Numbered from the stretch's first letter, positions 1-5,946 are shown. The stretch: 11,492 nucleotides of DNA from an uncultured Collinsella sp. (GCA_902465425.1 CABQNA010000031.1:1-11492), one strand, 5' to 3'. The notes: generated by a model from the sequence alone, not told the origin. Made by a program: numbers and translations.

Positions 1-146
1 TTCATAGACTCCATTGCGGAATCGAGGTTCTGATCTTGGCGGTTGAGATTCTCGATGAGGTCGTCGATTCTTATCTGGTTAATCAAGCCGATCCAAGCGG
101 CGACGGCCTGCTCCTGAGTACTCTTGACTATTTTCTCTGCATTCAT
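1..146 (-). CDS. Partial CDS, N-terminal 48 codons of an unrecognised protein, coupled to the upstream membrane-protein gene
   Basis: On the minus strand an ATG at 146-144 opens a frame that stays open to the window edge (48 full codons plus 2 nt). It starts with MNAEKIVKSTQEQ and continues with WIGLINQIRIDDLIENL and QDQNLDSAMESM, a charged, helical sequence without a signal peptide. The start lies 2 nt after the TAG stop (151-149) of the larger upstream gene, and there is no convincing Shine-Dalgarno, so translation is probably coupled and the two products are probably made together. The RID-x-LI-x-x-L-x-x-QD-x-NL pattern reminds me of the N-terminus of uncharacterised proteins encoded beside glycine-rich membrane proteins; that is memory, not a search result. 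The function is unknown and the rest of the gene is outside the window. Confidence 0.6.
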   Translation of the reverse strand, partial: MNAEKIVKSTQEQAVAAWIGLINQIRIDDLIENLNRQDQNLDSAMESM

Positions 147-148
147 GG

Positions 149-1465
149 CTATTCACCGTCCCGGGTGGTCACCCTCTCGACGATGAGGCTGCCCAGGGAC
201 TTCGCGTTGTTTACCAAGGAGCCCAGGGCCAGTTTCTCGTCGTCGGAGATGGAAAGGTAGTCGGCGCCATGCAGGCGGCATGAGGACATAAAGGACTCGG
301 ACAGATCTTCGCGAAGAGTATCGGTCTTTGTCCTAAGCGCCACGATCGCTGCGGACGTCTCCCTAAGAGCCTCGGTGTTCCGCTTCACTGACAGGAGCTC
401 CTCGTGCTTTTCCTCAGCGATCTTGTGCTGTTTTTTCACGAAAAGCGCGATGGAGGTCAGCAACGTGGCGCCTGCGACGCCCCATCCGATGGGGCCGGCC
501 ATTGCCAGGAAAGCGCTGCCGGCGGCCATCCCGCCTCCTCCGGCGGCTAATGCGCCTCCGCCGAGCCAGGCCATCGCCGCGTTCGTCGCGGCAGCGCCCG
601 ACAGCGTGGAGATCGCGGCGCCCGTGGAAGCGGTGCCGAAAGTTGTGGCAACCCACATGGCGGCGGATGGGGCTATGCTGGCAACGGCCATGCCCGCTGC
701 GACGCCGGCGCCGGCGCTGGCCGCCGATTTCCGCGCCGAGTCCAGCTCTTCGCGGGCGAAGGACTCCGACTCCTTGAAGCTTCGCTTCTTGTGGGATACC
801 GCTTCGATATCTTCCACGAACGACTTCGGCGTGTTCGCGATCGAGTTCACCAGGTCGGTAACGAGGTCCAGCAGGTCGATGCTCCTCAGCCTAGACTGGT
901 AGAGCTCTATTCCCCCCGATTCCAGAACGGTATAGGTCTGGTTGTATTCGATGACGGCGAGCTCGTACTCATCCGGTTCTTTCGCCCTTGCATTCTCGAC
1001 GCCTTGCTTGACCCCATTGGCAATTTCTCCCGCTTTACCTGCGATGGCGGCGATGGCACCTTGAGCATCGGCCGTTGCCGCGCTTGCGGCGTTTGCGGCT
1101 CCTTCAGCCACATCGCCAAGCATTTTCGCCATATGTTCCGGAGCTAGTCTTTGAGATTGGGGCGATGCGTCAACGTTTTGCTCATCGACAAACTCAGTGT
1201 TGTATTTGAGGTGCTTCGGCTCTGGGCCGTCCTCGATCGCATCTCCAATGCTCTGAACAGCACCTTTTGCCTTGTCTGCAATGTCCCCGATGGCCTGTCC
1301 CGTCTGATCGGCGGCGCTTTGAGCGGCATTTGATGCCTGCTCAGCAGCGCTTGCAATTCCTTTTCCCGCAGCGACCGCAGCCTTCTGTGCCTCTTTTATT
1401 GGGTCGAAGCCTTTATCGAAGAAGCCCATCGTCCCCGCCTTTCTCCATTTGTAATCTGAGGACAT
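149..1465 (-). CDS. Uncharacterised Ala/Gly-rich membrane protein with glycine-zipper core and coiled coil
   Basis: Up to 438 residues from the ATG at 1465. I favour the in-frame ATG at 1429 (426 aa, MGFFDKGFDPIKE), because AGAAAGG sits 8 nt before it while the outer start has only a poor ribosome site. In the 438-aa numbering: two Ala-rich amphipathic segments (about 25-75 and 115-155) that resemble each other, a polar middle with NSIANTPKSF at 207-216, a hydrophobic block of about four possible membrane helices at 249-343, and a charged coiled coil at 344-395. The block contains STGAAISTLSGAAATNA (280-296) and LGGGALAAGGGGMAAG (301-316), a glycine-zipper type sequence suited to helix packing or pore formation. 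There is no signal peptide. I recall this Gly motif from widespread hypothetical proteins, but no established function. It is followed at 2 nt by the partial gene at the left edge. A membrane-acting effector is possible; this is inference. Confidence 0.8.
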   Translation of the reverse strand: MSSDYKWRKAGTMGFFDKGFDPIKEAQKAAVAAGKGIASAAEQASNAAQSAADQTGQAIGDIADKAKGAVQSIGDAIEDGPEPKHLKYNTEFVDEQNVDASPQSQRLAPEHMAKMLGDVAEGAANAASAATADAQGAIAAIAGKAGEIANGVKQGVENARAKEPDEYELAVIEYNQTYTVLESGGIELYQSRLRSIDLLDLVTDLVNSIANTPKSFVEDIEAVSHKKRSFKESESFAREELDSARKSAASAGAGVAAGMAVASIAPSAAMWVATTFGTASTGAAISTLSGAAATNAAMAWLGGGALAAGGGGMAAGSAFLAMAGPIGWGVAGATLLTSIALFVKKQHKIAEEKHEELLSVKRNTEALRETSAAIVALRTKTDTLREDLSESFMSSCRLHGADYLSISDDEKLALGSLVNNAKSLGSLIVERVTTRDGE

Positions 1466-1525
1466 TATCCCACCACTGGATTTGGCCCTATCAGCGATTT
1501 AACCGCCGGTAATTATCCGCGCGAA

Positions 1526-1558
1526 TAGCGTTGTCGGCGTACGCCGTTTGGGACGCTA
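1526..1558. repeat. Compound palindrome between the membrane-protein gene and the broken gene upstream
   Basis: CGGCGTACGCCG (1535-1546) is a perfect 12-bp palindrome, flanked by a second pair of arms, TAGCGT (1526-1531) and ACGCTA (1553-1558). It lies 4 nt beyond the final TGA of the disrupted gene and upstream of the membrane-protein gene, so it could be an operator or a weak terminator. No T-run follows on either strand, which argues against a rho-independent terminator. Confidence 0.35.
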
Positions 1559-1561
1559 AAA

Positions 1562-2060
1562 TCAGTTGTCAGCTGAGCCTTTCACGTAGACCACGGTGCG
1601 GGAGTTGCTCGCCTGGTAGCCGCACGTCACGAAGGCCCATGCCTGGGCGACATCCGCCGGCTCTTCCAGGACGACCTCGCACCGGGACAATTTGTCTCCG
1701 AGGTGAGCGTCGAGCGCCGTTGTGTCGGCGAAGTCGGTCCGCTTGCCTTCTGAGTTCGGATGGCGCCTGGTAGCTGCACCGGGCGATGGCGCAGTCGCAT
1801 TTCGCGCATTTGCCCTCGATCACGATTCCGAACTTATCGGCGTGCAGAGAGTAGCCGGAAGCGAACGATGCGTTGGCATCGTGGCGGTCGTGGCATCAAG
1901 TGATGTTGAGCAGGATCCGCTTTTCCTCGTCGCTTATGACGTCCCAAGTCGTCGGGGCTTTCGGCGGGGAGCCGATCCGGTCGCATTCAGGAATGGCGTC
2001 GGCGGGTTCGGGTTCGTAACCGTCTCGGCGGCGTGCCGCCTCCCAGTCGATGATCGCCAT
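1562..2060 (-). pseudogene. Disrupted small gene (in-frame UGA plus a one-base frameshift) encoding a Cys-rich protein
   Basis: An ATG at 2060, with GGGAGG 7 nt upstream, starts MAIIDWEAARRRDGYEPE and runs 54 codons to a TGA at 1898-1896. The same frame stays open after the TGA, reading CHDRHDANASF, then KCAKCDCAIARCSYQA, with a Cys spacing that could bind zinc. Near 1763-1770 this frame loses its coding look, while the next frame continues with HPNSEGKRTDFAD, CEVVLEEPADVAQAWAF and VVYVKGSADN, ending at TGA 1564-1562. Codon choice is good on both sides of the break. The simplest reading is one ancestral protein of about 160 residues carrying a stop mutation and a 1-nt insertion. Alternatives: the 54-aa product is a real short protein, or the UGA is recoded. 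I do not recognise the family. It lies in the same orientation as the membrane-protein gene downstream and the broken gene upstream. Confidence 0.5.
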
Positions 2061-2087
2061 GCCCAACCTCCCTATCTGCCCATGTCC

Positions 2088-2254
2088 CTAGATTATCCCA
2101 TCATACGCAAGCCCCTTGTCGCTCCGCGCGACGTTGCGCTCCTTGAGGACGTTCGCCGGGACGACGATCTCGATGGCCTTCTCTTCGGCGTGGGAGAAGA
2201 TGCCATCTCATCTCTGGTGTCCGCATTGTGGTATGTGTGAATGCGCTCCGACAT
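2088..2254 (-). pseudogene. Small gene broken by a 5-bp tandem duplication
   Basis: From the ATG at 2254 the frame reads MSERIHTYHNADTRD. The direct repeat GAGAT-GAGAT on the minus strand (2205-2214) then shifts the reading. In the shifted frame coding sense resumes: DGIFSHAEEKAIEIVV, then PANVLKERNVARSDKG, to a TAG at 2090-2088. Removing one 5-bp copy rejoins the two halves as one protein of about 53 residues. No good Shine-Dalgarno precedes 2254, and an earlier in-frame ATG exists at 2296. It sits 28 nt upstream of the next broken gene in the same orientation, suggesting an old operon of small accessory genes. I do not recognise the product. Confidence 0.5.
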
Positions 2255-2310
2255 CGCTGCTGACATGGTGCGGCTGGGATTCGTCTCTCGATGCATTTGC
2301 GCGTATATTA

Positions 2311-2361
2311 CCTTCTCGGTTTCGAAACTTTAAAAGACCTTGAGTTTCGAAACCGAGAAGG
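2311..2361. repeat. Perfect 19-bp inverted repeat with two GTTTCGAAAC dyads, operator-like
   Basis: Arms 2311-2329 and 2343-2361 are exact reverse complements, separated by 13 nt (TTAAAAGACCTTG). Each arm contains the self-complementary 10-mer GTTTCGAAAC (2319-2328 and 2344-2353), with centres 25 bp apart. No T-run follows on either strand, so this is unlikely to be a terminator. On the minus strand a TAATAT lies immediately downstream of the left arm, with a poor TTAAAG 17 nt before it, which would place one dyad inside a promoter spacer. On the plus strand AAGGAG (2358-2363) overlaps the right arm. A regulator-binding region shared by leftward and rightward genes is the likeliest use; a recombination site is possible. 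Confidence 0.7.
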
Positions 2362-2370
2362 AGAGTTTAA

Positions 2371-2547
2371 GCGAGAGACGACATTAGCTCTGAGTCGACG
2401 CTCGAGAAGGGGCTCGCGTCGCTTCTGTCCATCAGGGATGCATTCGCGAAGGTCCTCATCGCCCGCACGAGGCGCGGGCCTTATATCCGGGAGAGCGTGC
2501 TCACGCTTGGCCTCGCGAGGTGGCTGCTCGGCGAGCAGGGACTCTGA
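2371..2547 (+). pseudogene. C-terminal remnant of a DUF4143-type AAA ATPase
   Basis: This plus-strand frame is open from just after a TAA (2368-2370) to TGA at 2545-2547, 58 codons with no start codon. It reads STLEKGLASLLSIRDAFAKV, then LIARTRRGPYIRE and LARWLLGEQGL at the end. The L-SIRDAF-K-V-IART pattern followed by a hydrophobic D/LARWLLG tail is what I know from the extreme C-terminus of DUF4143/AAA_14 ATPases, which normally have about 400 residues. The N-terminal ATPase core (Walker A and B) is absent. An AAGGAG ribosome site and the dyad region lie directly upstream, where the start of an intact gene would be, so a large internal deletion joining leader to tail is plausible. Family assignment rests on memory of the motif. 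Confidence 0.5.
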
Positions 2548-2745
2548 GCGTAGCGTGGGGTTATCGTTCGTCAGGGGCGCGGCGTCGTTCGCGCGCACAC
2601 GGGGAACGCCGTCGCCGCATGGGCGGCCGAAGGAGACCGACTGGCCCTTTTGCCAAACGAGCTTATCGAGCGCGCGCGAGGTGATCGCGTCGGCGGCGAA
2701 GCCCCAGCCTGTTCGCCAATTCATGTGCAGGCCACCCGAGAACGC
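2548..2745. other. Stretch with no supportable gene
   Basis: Several frames are open here simply because the sequence is GC-rich. None has a ribosome site with a start codon, and none has a recognisable motif. The plus frame that continues past the ATPase-remnant stop, with phrases such as LALLPNELIERARG, has some coding flavour and may be further debris of the same island. I cannot support a gene. Confidence 0.4.
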
Positions 2746-2913
2746 TCACTTTGACCGCCGATGGCGAAAGCCAGCGACCTGGGATTTTGCGAACGGGTTG
2801 AAAGCTGCTAATGCTGACCCGCTTGCGGTTGAAGCTGGTGGCTTGCGTGCTAAAAGGCGGTTGAGTTCCAAAACGGGCGTTTTCGACGCTCCTGCCCGAA
2901 AGGGGTTCCTCAT
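2746..2913 (-). CDS. Possible 55-aa small basic protein, or a piece of an interspersed repeat
   Basis: A minus-strand ATG at 2913, preceded at about 5 nt by the SD-like GGGGGG, opens 55 codons to TGA at 2748-2746. The product is basic and Ala/Ser/Pro-rich, beginning MRNPFRAGASKTPVLELNRL, with LARKPPASTASGSAL in the middle and ending in HRRSK. It has no membrane segment or recognisable domain. It starts 28 nt after the merR stop on the same strand, so it could ride on that transcript. The peptide looks familiar as a recurring orphan ORF of Coriobacteriia, which would fit either a conserved small protein or a non-coding repeat that happens to be open. Neither can be decided from the sequence alone. 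Confidence 0.35.
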   Translation of the reverse strand: MRNPFRAGASKTPVLELNRLLARKPPASTASGSALAAFNPFAKSQVAGFRHRRSK

Positions 2914-2940
2914 CGAAGCCCCCCTGGGCGCCGGGCGGCA

Positions 2941-3381
2941 TTATTGGGCGTGGGCGTTATCGTAGGTATCTTTGATTTCTTCCGGCAAATTGTCGGGAAT
3001 CAGCGCCTTCACTCTATCCTCGTTGCCATCTTGGATCGCCTGCTCGTAGTACCAGCATTTGAACCTCAGCATATCCAGCGCGCGGTTCATCTTCGCGATT
3101 TCCGACTCCATGTGGGCCTTCCGCTCCTCGAACATGGCCTTGCGCTTGGGATATGTCGATGGGCCCTCCGAACACCATTCCATGAACAGCCGGATGTCCT
3201 TGATCTCCATCCCAGCCTTCTTCAGGCATTCGATGACCCGAAGCGCCTCGAGTTCCGTATCGCCGAATCGGCGAATGCCGGACGTCCGCTCCAATTCCGG
3301 AAACAATCCCTGTTTGTCGTAATACCGCAGCGTGGAAACGGGCAGACCGAACATCTCCGCTACCTGTCCGATTGTGTACAT
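2941..3381 (-). CDS. MerR-family regulator, AdhR/NmlR-like with conserved Cys52
   Basis: 146 aa, normal length for this subgroup, starting MYTIGQVAEM at ATG 3381 with a G-rich site just upstream. The N-terminal winged helix-turn-helix (residues 1-70) has the family signatures STLRYYDKQGL (16-26) and SGIRRFGDTELEAL (34-47), followed by IECLKKAGMEIKDIRLF (50-66). A dimerisation coiled coil spans about 78-118, and there is a short acidic tail with no metal-binding cysteine cluster. Cys52 in ECLKKAGM is at the position of the redox/electrophile-sensing cysteine of AdhR and NmlR proteins; Cys70 and Cys109 are extra. It is divergent from the detoxification operon and should bind the dyad at 3416-3429, switching the operon on when the cysteine is modified. 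The actual inducer is unknown. Confidence 0.92.
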   Translation of the reverse strand: MYTIGQVAEMFGLPVSTLRYYDKQGLFPELERTSGIRRFGDTELEALRVIECLKKAGMEIKDIRLFMEWCSEGPSTYPKRKAMFEERKAHMESEIAKMNRALDMLRFKCWYYEQAIQDGNEDRVKALIPDNLPEEIKDTYDNAHAQ

Positions 3382-3412
3382 GGTCCCCCCGGACGAATCT
3401 CGAATTTACTCC

Positions 3413-3443
3413 TTGACCTAAAGTTAGGTTTATGTATTACCTT
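3413..3443 (+). promoter_or_regulatory. MerR-type promoter and operator of the detoxification operon
   Basis: TTGACC (3413-3418) is a good -35. A perfect dyad, ACCTAA-AG-TTAGGT (3416-3429), lies between it and the -10, the usual place for a MerR dimer. With the 19-nt spacer typical of MerR promoters the -10 is TACCTT (3438-3443); an alternative is TATTAC (3435-3440) at 16 nt. The overlong spacer with a central dyad is the hallmark of activation by DNA distortion. The site lies between the divergent regulator gene and the first operon gene. Confidence 0.75.
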
Positions 3444-3486
3444 TATTTTCGTCAATATATATAAGGAGTGCAAGGGGTATTCCGTA

Positions 3487-4026
3487 ATGAGCAAAACGGT
3501 TTTGATAGTCTCTTCAAGCCCTCGAAAGGATGGCAATTCCGAGACGTTGGCGGATGCTTTCGCCAAAGGAGCGCGAGAAGCAGGCCACAGCGTGGAGACC
3601 GTGCACCTGCGCGAGAAGCAGCTCGGCTTCTGCAAGGGCTGTCTTGCCTGCCTAAAGCTGGGGCACTGTGTCATCCAAGACGATGCCGTGGAAATTGCCG
3701 CCAAGATGCACGATGCGGATGTGTTGGTGTTCGCAACGCCCGTCTACTACTACAGCGTTTGCGGCCAGCTCAAGACCATGCTGGACCGCGCCAACCCGCT
3801 CTTCGGCTCCGATTACGCATTCACCGAGGCGTATCTGCTGGCGACGGCGGCGGAGGACGGGCGCTCGACCTTCGACGGCGCGAAGAAGGCAGTGCAGGGA
3901 TGGGTTGACTGCTTCCCCCGCTGCACGCTTGCCGGAACGGTATTCGCCGGCGGCGTGAACGGTGTGGGCGATATCGCCGGGCATCCCGCTCTGGAGCAGG
4001 CGCAACGAATGGGCATGGAAATCTAG
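3487..4026 (+). CDS. NADPH-dependent FMN reductase-like flavoprotein with compact Cys motif
   Basis: 179 aa, starting MSKTVLIVSS at ATG 3487, with AAGGGG 9 nt upstream and AAGGAG further off. The flavodoxin-like fold is clear: the FMN phosphate loop SSSPRKDGNSET (9-20) after the first beta strand, and FATPVYYYS (82-90), the loop that holds the flavin ring. Cysteines 49, 52, 55 and 61 form C-x2-C-x2-C-x5-C, the spacing of the compact 4Fe-4S motif of iron-sulfur flavoproteins, though many related reductases keep cysteines here without a proven cluster. It should be a cytoplasmic two-electron reductase of quinones or other electrophiles. As first gene after the MerR-type promoter it is likely the most strongly induced. 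The C-terminal GVNGVGDIAGHP matches the family. Confidence 0.88.
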   Translation: MSKTVLIVSSSPRKDGNSETLADAFAKGAREAGHSVETVHLREKQLGFCKGCLACLKLGHCVIQDDAVEIAAKMHDADVLVFATPVYYYSVCGQLKTMLDRANPLFGSDYAFTEAYLLATAAEDGRSTFDGAKKAVQGWVDCFPRCTLAGTVFAGGVNGVGDIAGHPALEQAQRMGMEI

Positions 4027-4090
4027 GCGGGCTATTTAGCTTCGCGGAGGCAGCTTCGTGTCCAGAACCATCGACAGGAGGAAATTGATC

Positions 4091-4843
4091 ATGGCAATTA
4101 AACAGACGGCAGGTAGAGATGCCCTGGGGGACTTTGCCCCCAAATTCGCACAGCTCAATGACGATGTGCTGTTCGGCGAGGTGTGGAGTCGAGAAGACGG
4201 GCTTTCCCTTCGAGACCGCAGCATGGCACTGATGGCGCAGGGACTGACGGACTCTTCGTTTAAATATCATCTGATGTCCGCAAAGAACAACGGGGTGACC
4301 AGGGCGGAGATAGCGGAAATCCTTACGCACGCGGCGTTTTATGCGGGATGGCCCAAGGCGTGGGCGGCCTTTCGCATGGCGAAGGAGGTCTGGGCAGATG
4401 ACGATGCCGCTGATGCAAGAGCTGAGCATCAAAACGAGATAGCCTTTCCCATCGGTGCCCCCAACGACGCATTTGCGAAGTACTTTATCGGACAAAGCTA
4501 CCTCGCGCCCCTTTCCACCGAGCAGGTCGGCGTCTACAACGTGACGTTCGAGCCCGGCTGCCGCAACAACTGGCACGTCCATCACGCCAAAAGCGGTGGC
4601 GGACAGATTCTCGTCTGCGTGGCTGGTCGAGGGTTTTACCAGGAATGGGGCAAACCGGCACAAGAGCTGTGCCCTGGCGATGTAGTAAATATTCCCGCGG
4701 GCGTAAAGCACTGGCACGGTGCGGCGCCCGACAGCTGGTTCTCCCATCTCGCGGTAGAGGTTCCGGGCGAGGAGACCTCCAACGAGTGGTTGGAGCCCGT
4801 GGACGACGAGCAATACCCTAGAGCGACTGACAAGGAAGCTTAG
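4091..4843 (+). CDS. Carboxymuconolactone decarboxylase-cupin fusion protein
   Basis: 250 aa from ATG 4091, chosen because AGGAGG lies 9 nt upstream; an in-frame GTG at 4058 lacks such a site. Residues 1-105 are a CMD/AhpD-like helical domain with EILTHAAFYAGWPKAWAA (76-93). The CxxC pair of AhpD peroxidases is absent, so a thiol peroxidase is unlikely. Residues 125-235 are a cupin barrel with WHVHHAKSGGGQ (161-172) and PGDVVNIPAGVKHWHG (195-210). His162, His164 and His207 are the expected metal ligands; the usual motif-1 glutamate appears to be missing. It is the second gene of the operon, 64 nt after the flavoprotein and 2 nt before the hydrolase. As I recall, a CMD protein (YraC) also belongs to the AdhR-controlled genes of Bacillus. 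Substrate unknown; decarboxylation, isomerisation or ring chemistry are possible. Confidence 0.88.
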   Translation: MAIKQTAGRDALGDFAPKFAQLNDDVLFGEVWSREDGLSLRDRSMALMAQGLTDSSFKYHLMSAKNNGVTRAEIAEILTHAAFYAGWPKAWAAFRMAKEVWADDDAADARAEHQNEIAFPIGAPNDAFAKYFIGQSYLAPLSTEQVGVYNVTFEPGCRNNWHVHHAKSGGGQILVCVAGRGFYQEWGKPAQELCPGDVVNIPAGVKHWHGAAPDSWFSHLAVEVPGEETSNEWLEPVDDEQYPRATDKEA

Positions 4844-4845
4844 GC

Positions 4846-5817
4846 ATGGAGCAGTTGAAACTGACGCAGGAATGGGACAAGGTATTCCCCAAAAGCGACA
4901 AGGTTGAGCACAGCAAGGCAACCTTCCGCAACCGATACGGCATCACGCTGGCTGCCGACGTGTACGTACCTAAGAATGCGGAAGGCAAACTGCCCGCCAT
5001 CGCCGTCAGCGGCCCGTTTGGCGCGGTGAAGGAGCAGTCGTCCGGCCTTTATGCGCAAAAGATGGCGGAACTGGGCTTTTTCACGCTTGCCTTTGACCCG
5101 TCCTATACCGGCGAGAGCGGCGGCACGCCTCGCTATGTAGCATCGCCGGACATCAACACCGAGGACTTCTGCGCAGCGGTGGATTTCCTCTCTGTGCAGG
5201 AAAGCGTTGATCCGGAGCGCATCGGCATCATCGGCATCTGCGGTTGGGGCGGCATGGCAGTCAATGCGGCGGCCATCGACACCCGTATCAAGGCTACCGC
5301 GGCTATGACCATGTACGATATGACCCGCGTGACCGCAAACGGCTATTTTGACGCCGAGGATTCCGAGCAGGCGCGTTTTGAAAAGCGGAAAGCGCTGAAC
5401 GCGCAGCGCACCGAGGACTATAAAAACGGCAGCAATGCGCTGGCGGGCGGCGTAGTCGATCCGCTGCCGGAGGACGCGCCGCAGTTTGTGGCGGACTATT
5501 ACGCCTACTACAAGACTCCGCGAGGCTACCATCCCCGCAGCCTGAACTCCAACGGCGGCTGGAATGTGACGTCTTCGCTGTCGTTTTTGAATATGCCGAT
5601 TTTGCAATACAGCAGCGAAATCCGCTCCGCCGTATTGCTGGTGCACGGCGAGAAGGCGCACTCCCGCTATTTCAGCGAAACCGCGTACAGCAAGCTGACG
5701 GGGGACAACAAGGAATTGCTCATTATTCCCGGTGCCAGCCATACCGACCTCTACGATCAGATGGATATCATTCCGTTTGAAAAGCTGAAGGCATTCTTTG
5801 AGGAATACCTGAAATAA
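4846..5817 (+). CDS. Alpha/beta hydrolase with Cys nucleophile (dienelactone hydrolase/YcjY-like)
   Basis: 323 aa, ATG 4846 only 2 nt after the CMD-cupin stop and with AAGGAAG before it, so translation is probably coupled. The alpha/beta-hydrolase fold shows in FDPSYTGESGGTP (83-95) and in the nucleophile elbow GICGWGG (130-136), where Cys132 replaces the usual serine. HGEKAHSRYFSE (268-279) carries the likely acid Glu269, and GASHTDLYD (296-304) the likely base His299. A G-x-C-x-G elbow is known from dienelactone hydrolases and from YcjY-type hydrolases, so the enzyme need not be inactive. There is no signal peptide, so it is cytoplasmic. With the upstream CMD-cupin it suggests opening or cleavage of a lactone, ester or ring product after reduction by the first gene. 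The true substrate is not visible. Confidence 0.88.
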   Translation: MEQLKLTQEWDKVFPKSDKVEHSKATFRNRYGITLAADVYVPKNAEGKLPAIAVSGPFGAVKEQSSGLYAQKMAELGFFTLAFDPSYTGESGGTPRYVASPDINTEDFCAAVDFLSVQESVDPERIGIIGICGWGGMAVNAAAIDTRIKATAAMTMYDMTRVTANGYFDAEDSEQARFEKRKALNAQRTEDYKNGSNALAGGVVDPLPEDAPQFVADYYAYYKTPRGYHPRSLNSNGGWNVTSSLSFLNMPILQYSSEIRSAVLLVHGEKAHSRYFSETAYSKLTGDNKELLIIPGASHTDLYDQMDIIPFEKLKAFFEEYLK

Positions 5818-5924
5818 GGCGCGCCTTGATTTAATGCCAAGTCTCCAGCAACGATTCTTCTAAAGAGTGGGAGTAGCTGAAACGAGGCGATTGATTAACT
5901 CCATTCGTTTTGGTTACAAGAAAA

Positions 5925-5946
5925 CATGCTGCGCGCCTGCAGCATG
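5925..5946 (+). promoter_or_regulatory. Hairpin just upstream of the second flavoprotein gene
   Basis: CATGCTGC (5925-5932) and GCAGCATG (5939-5946) are perfect 8-bp arms around a 6-nt loop. The hairpin ends about 4 nt before the ribosome site GAGAGGG (5950-5956). No T-run follows, so it is more likely an mRNA 5' structure or operator than a terminator. A weak TTGATT (5891-5896) with TTACAA 17 nt later might be the promoter. Confidence 0.4.

Noticed and set aside
1896..1898. Selenocysteine codon
   Set aside because: No clear SECIS-like hairpin was recognised after the UGA, and the frame is broken again downstream, so decay is the simpler reading.
2291..2965. 224-codon plus-strand open frame across the repeat, ATPase remnant and 55-codon ORF
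   Set aside because: It is out of frame with the ATPase motif, Arg/Ser-rich and lacks a ribosome site; it is open only because of GC content.
3821..5742. Long minus-strand open frames opposite the CMD-cupin and hydrolase genes
   Set aside because: The plus strand has well-supported enzymes with coupled starts; the minus frames have no motifs.
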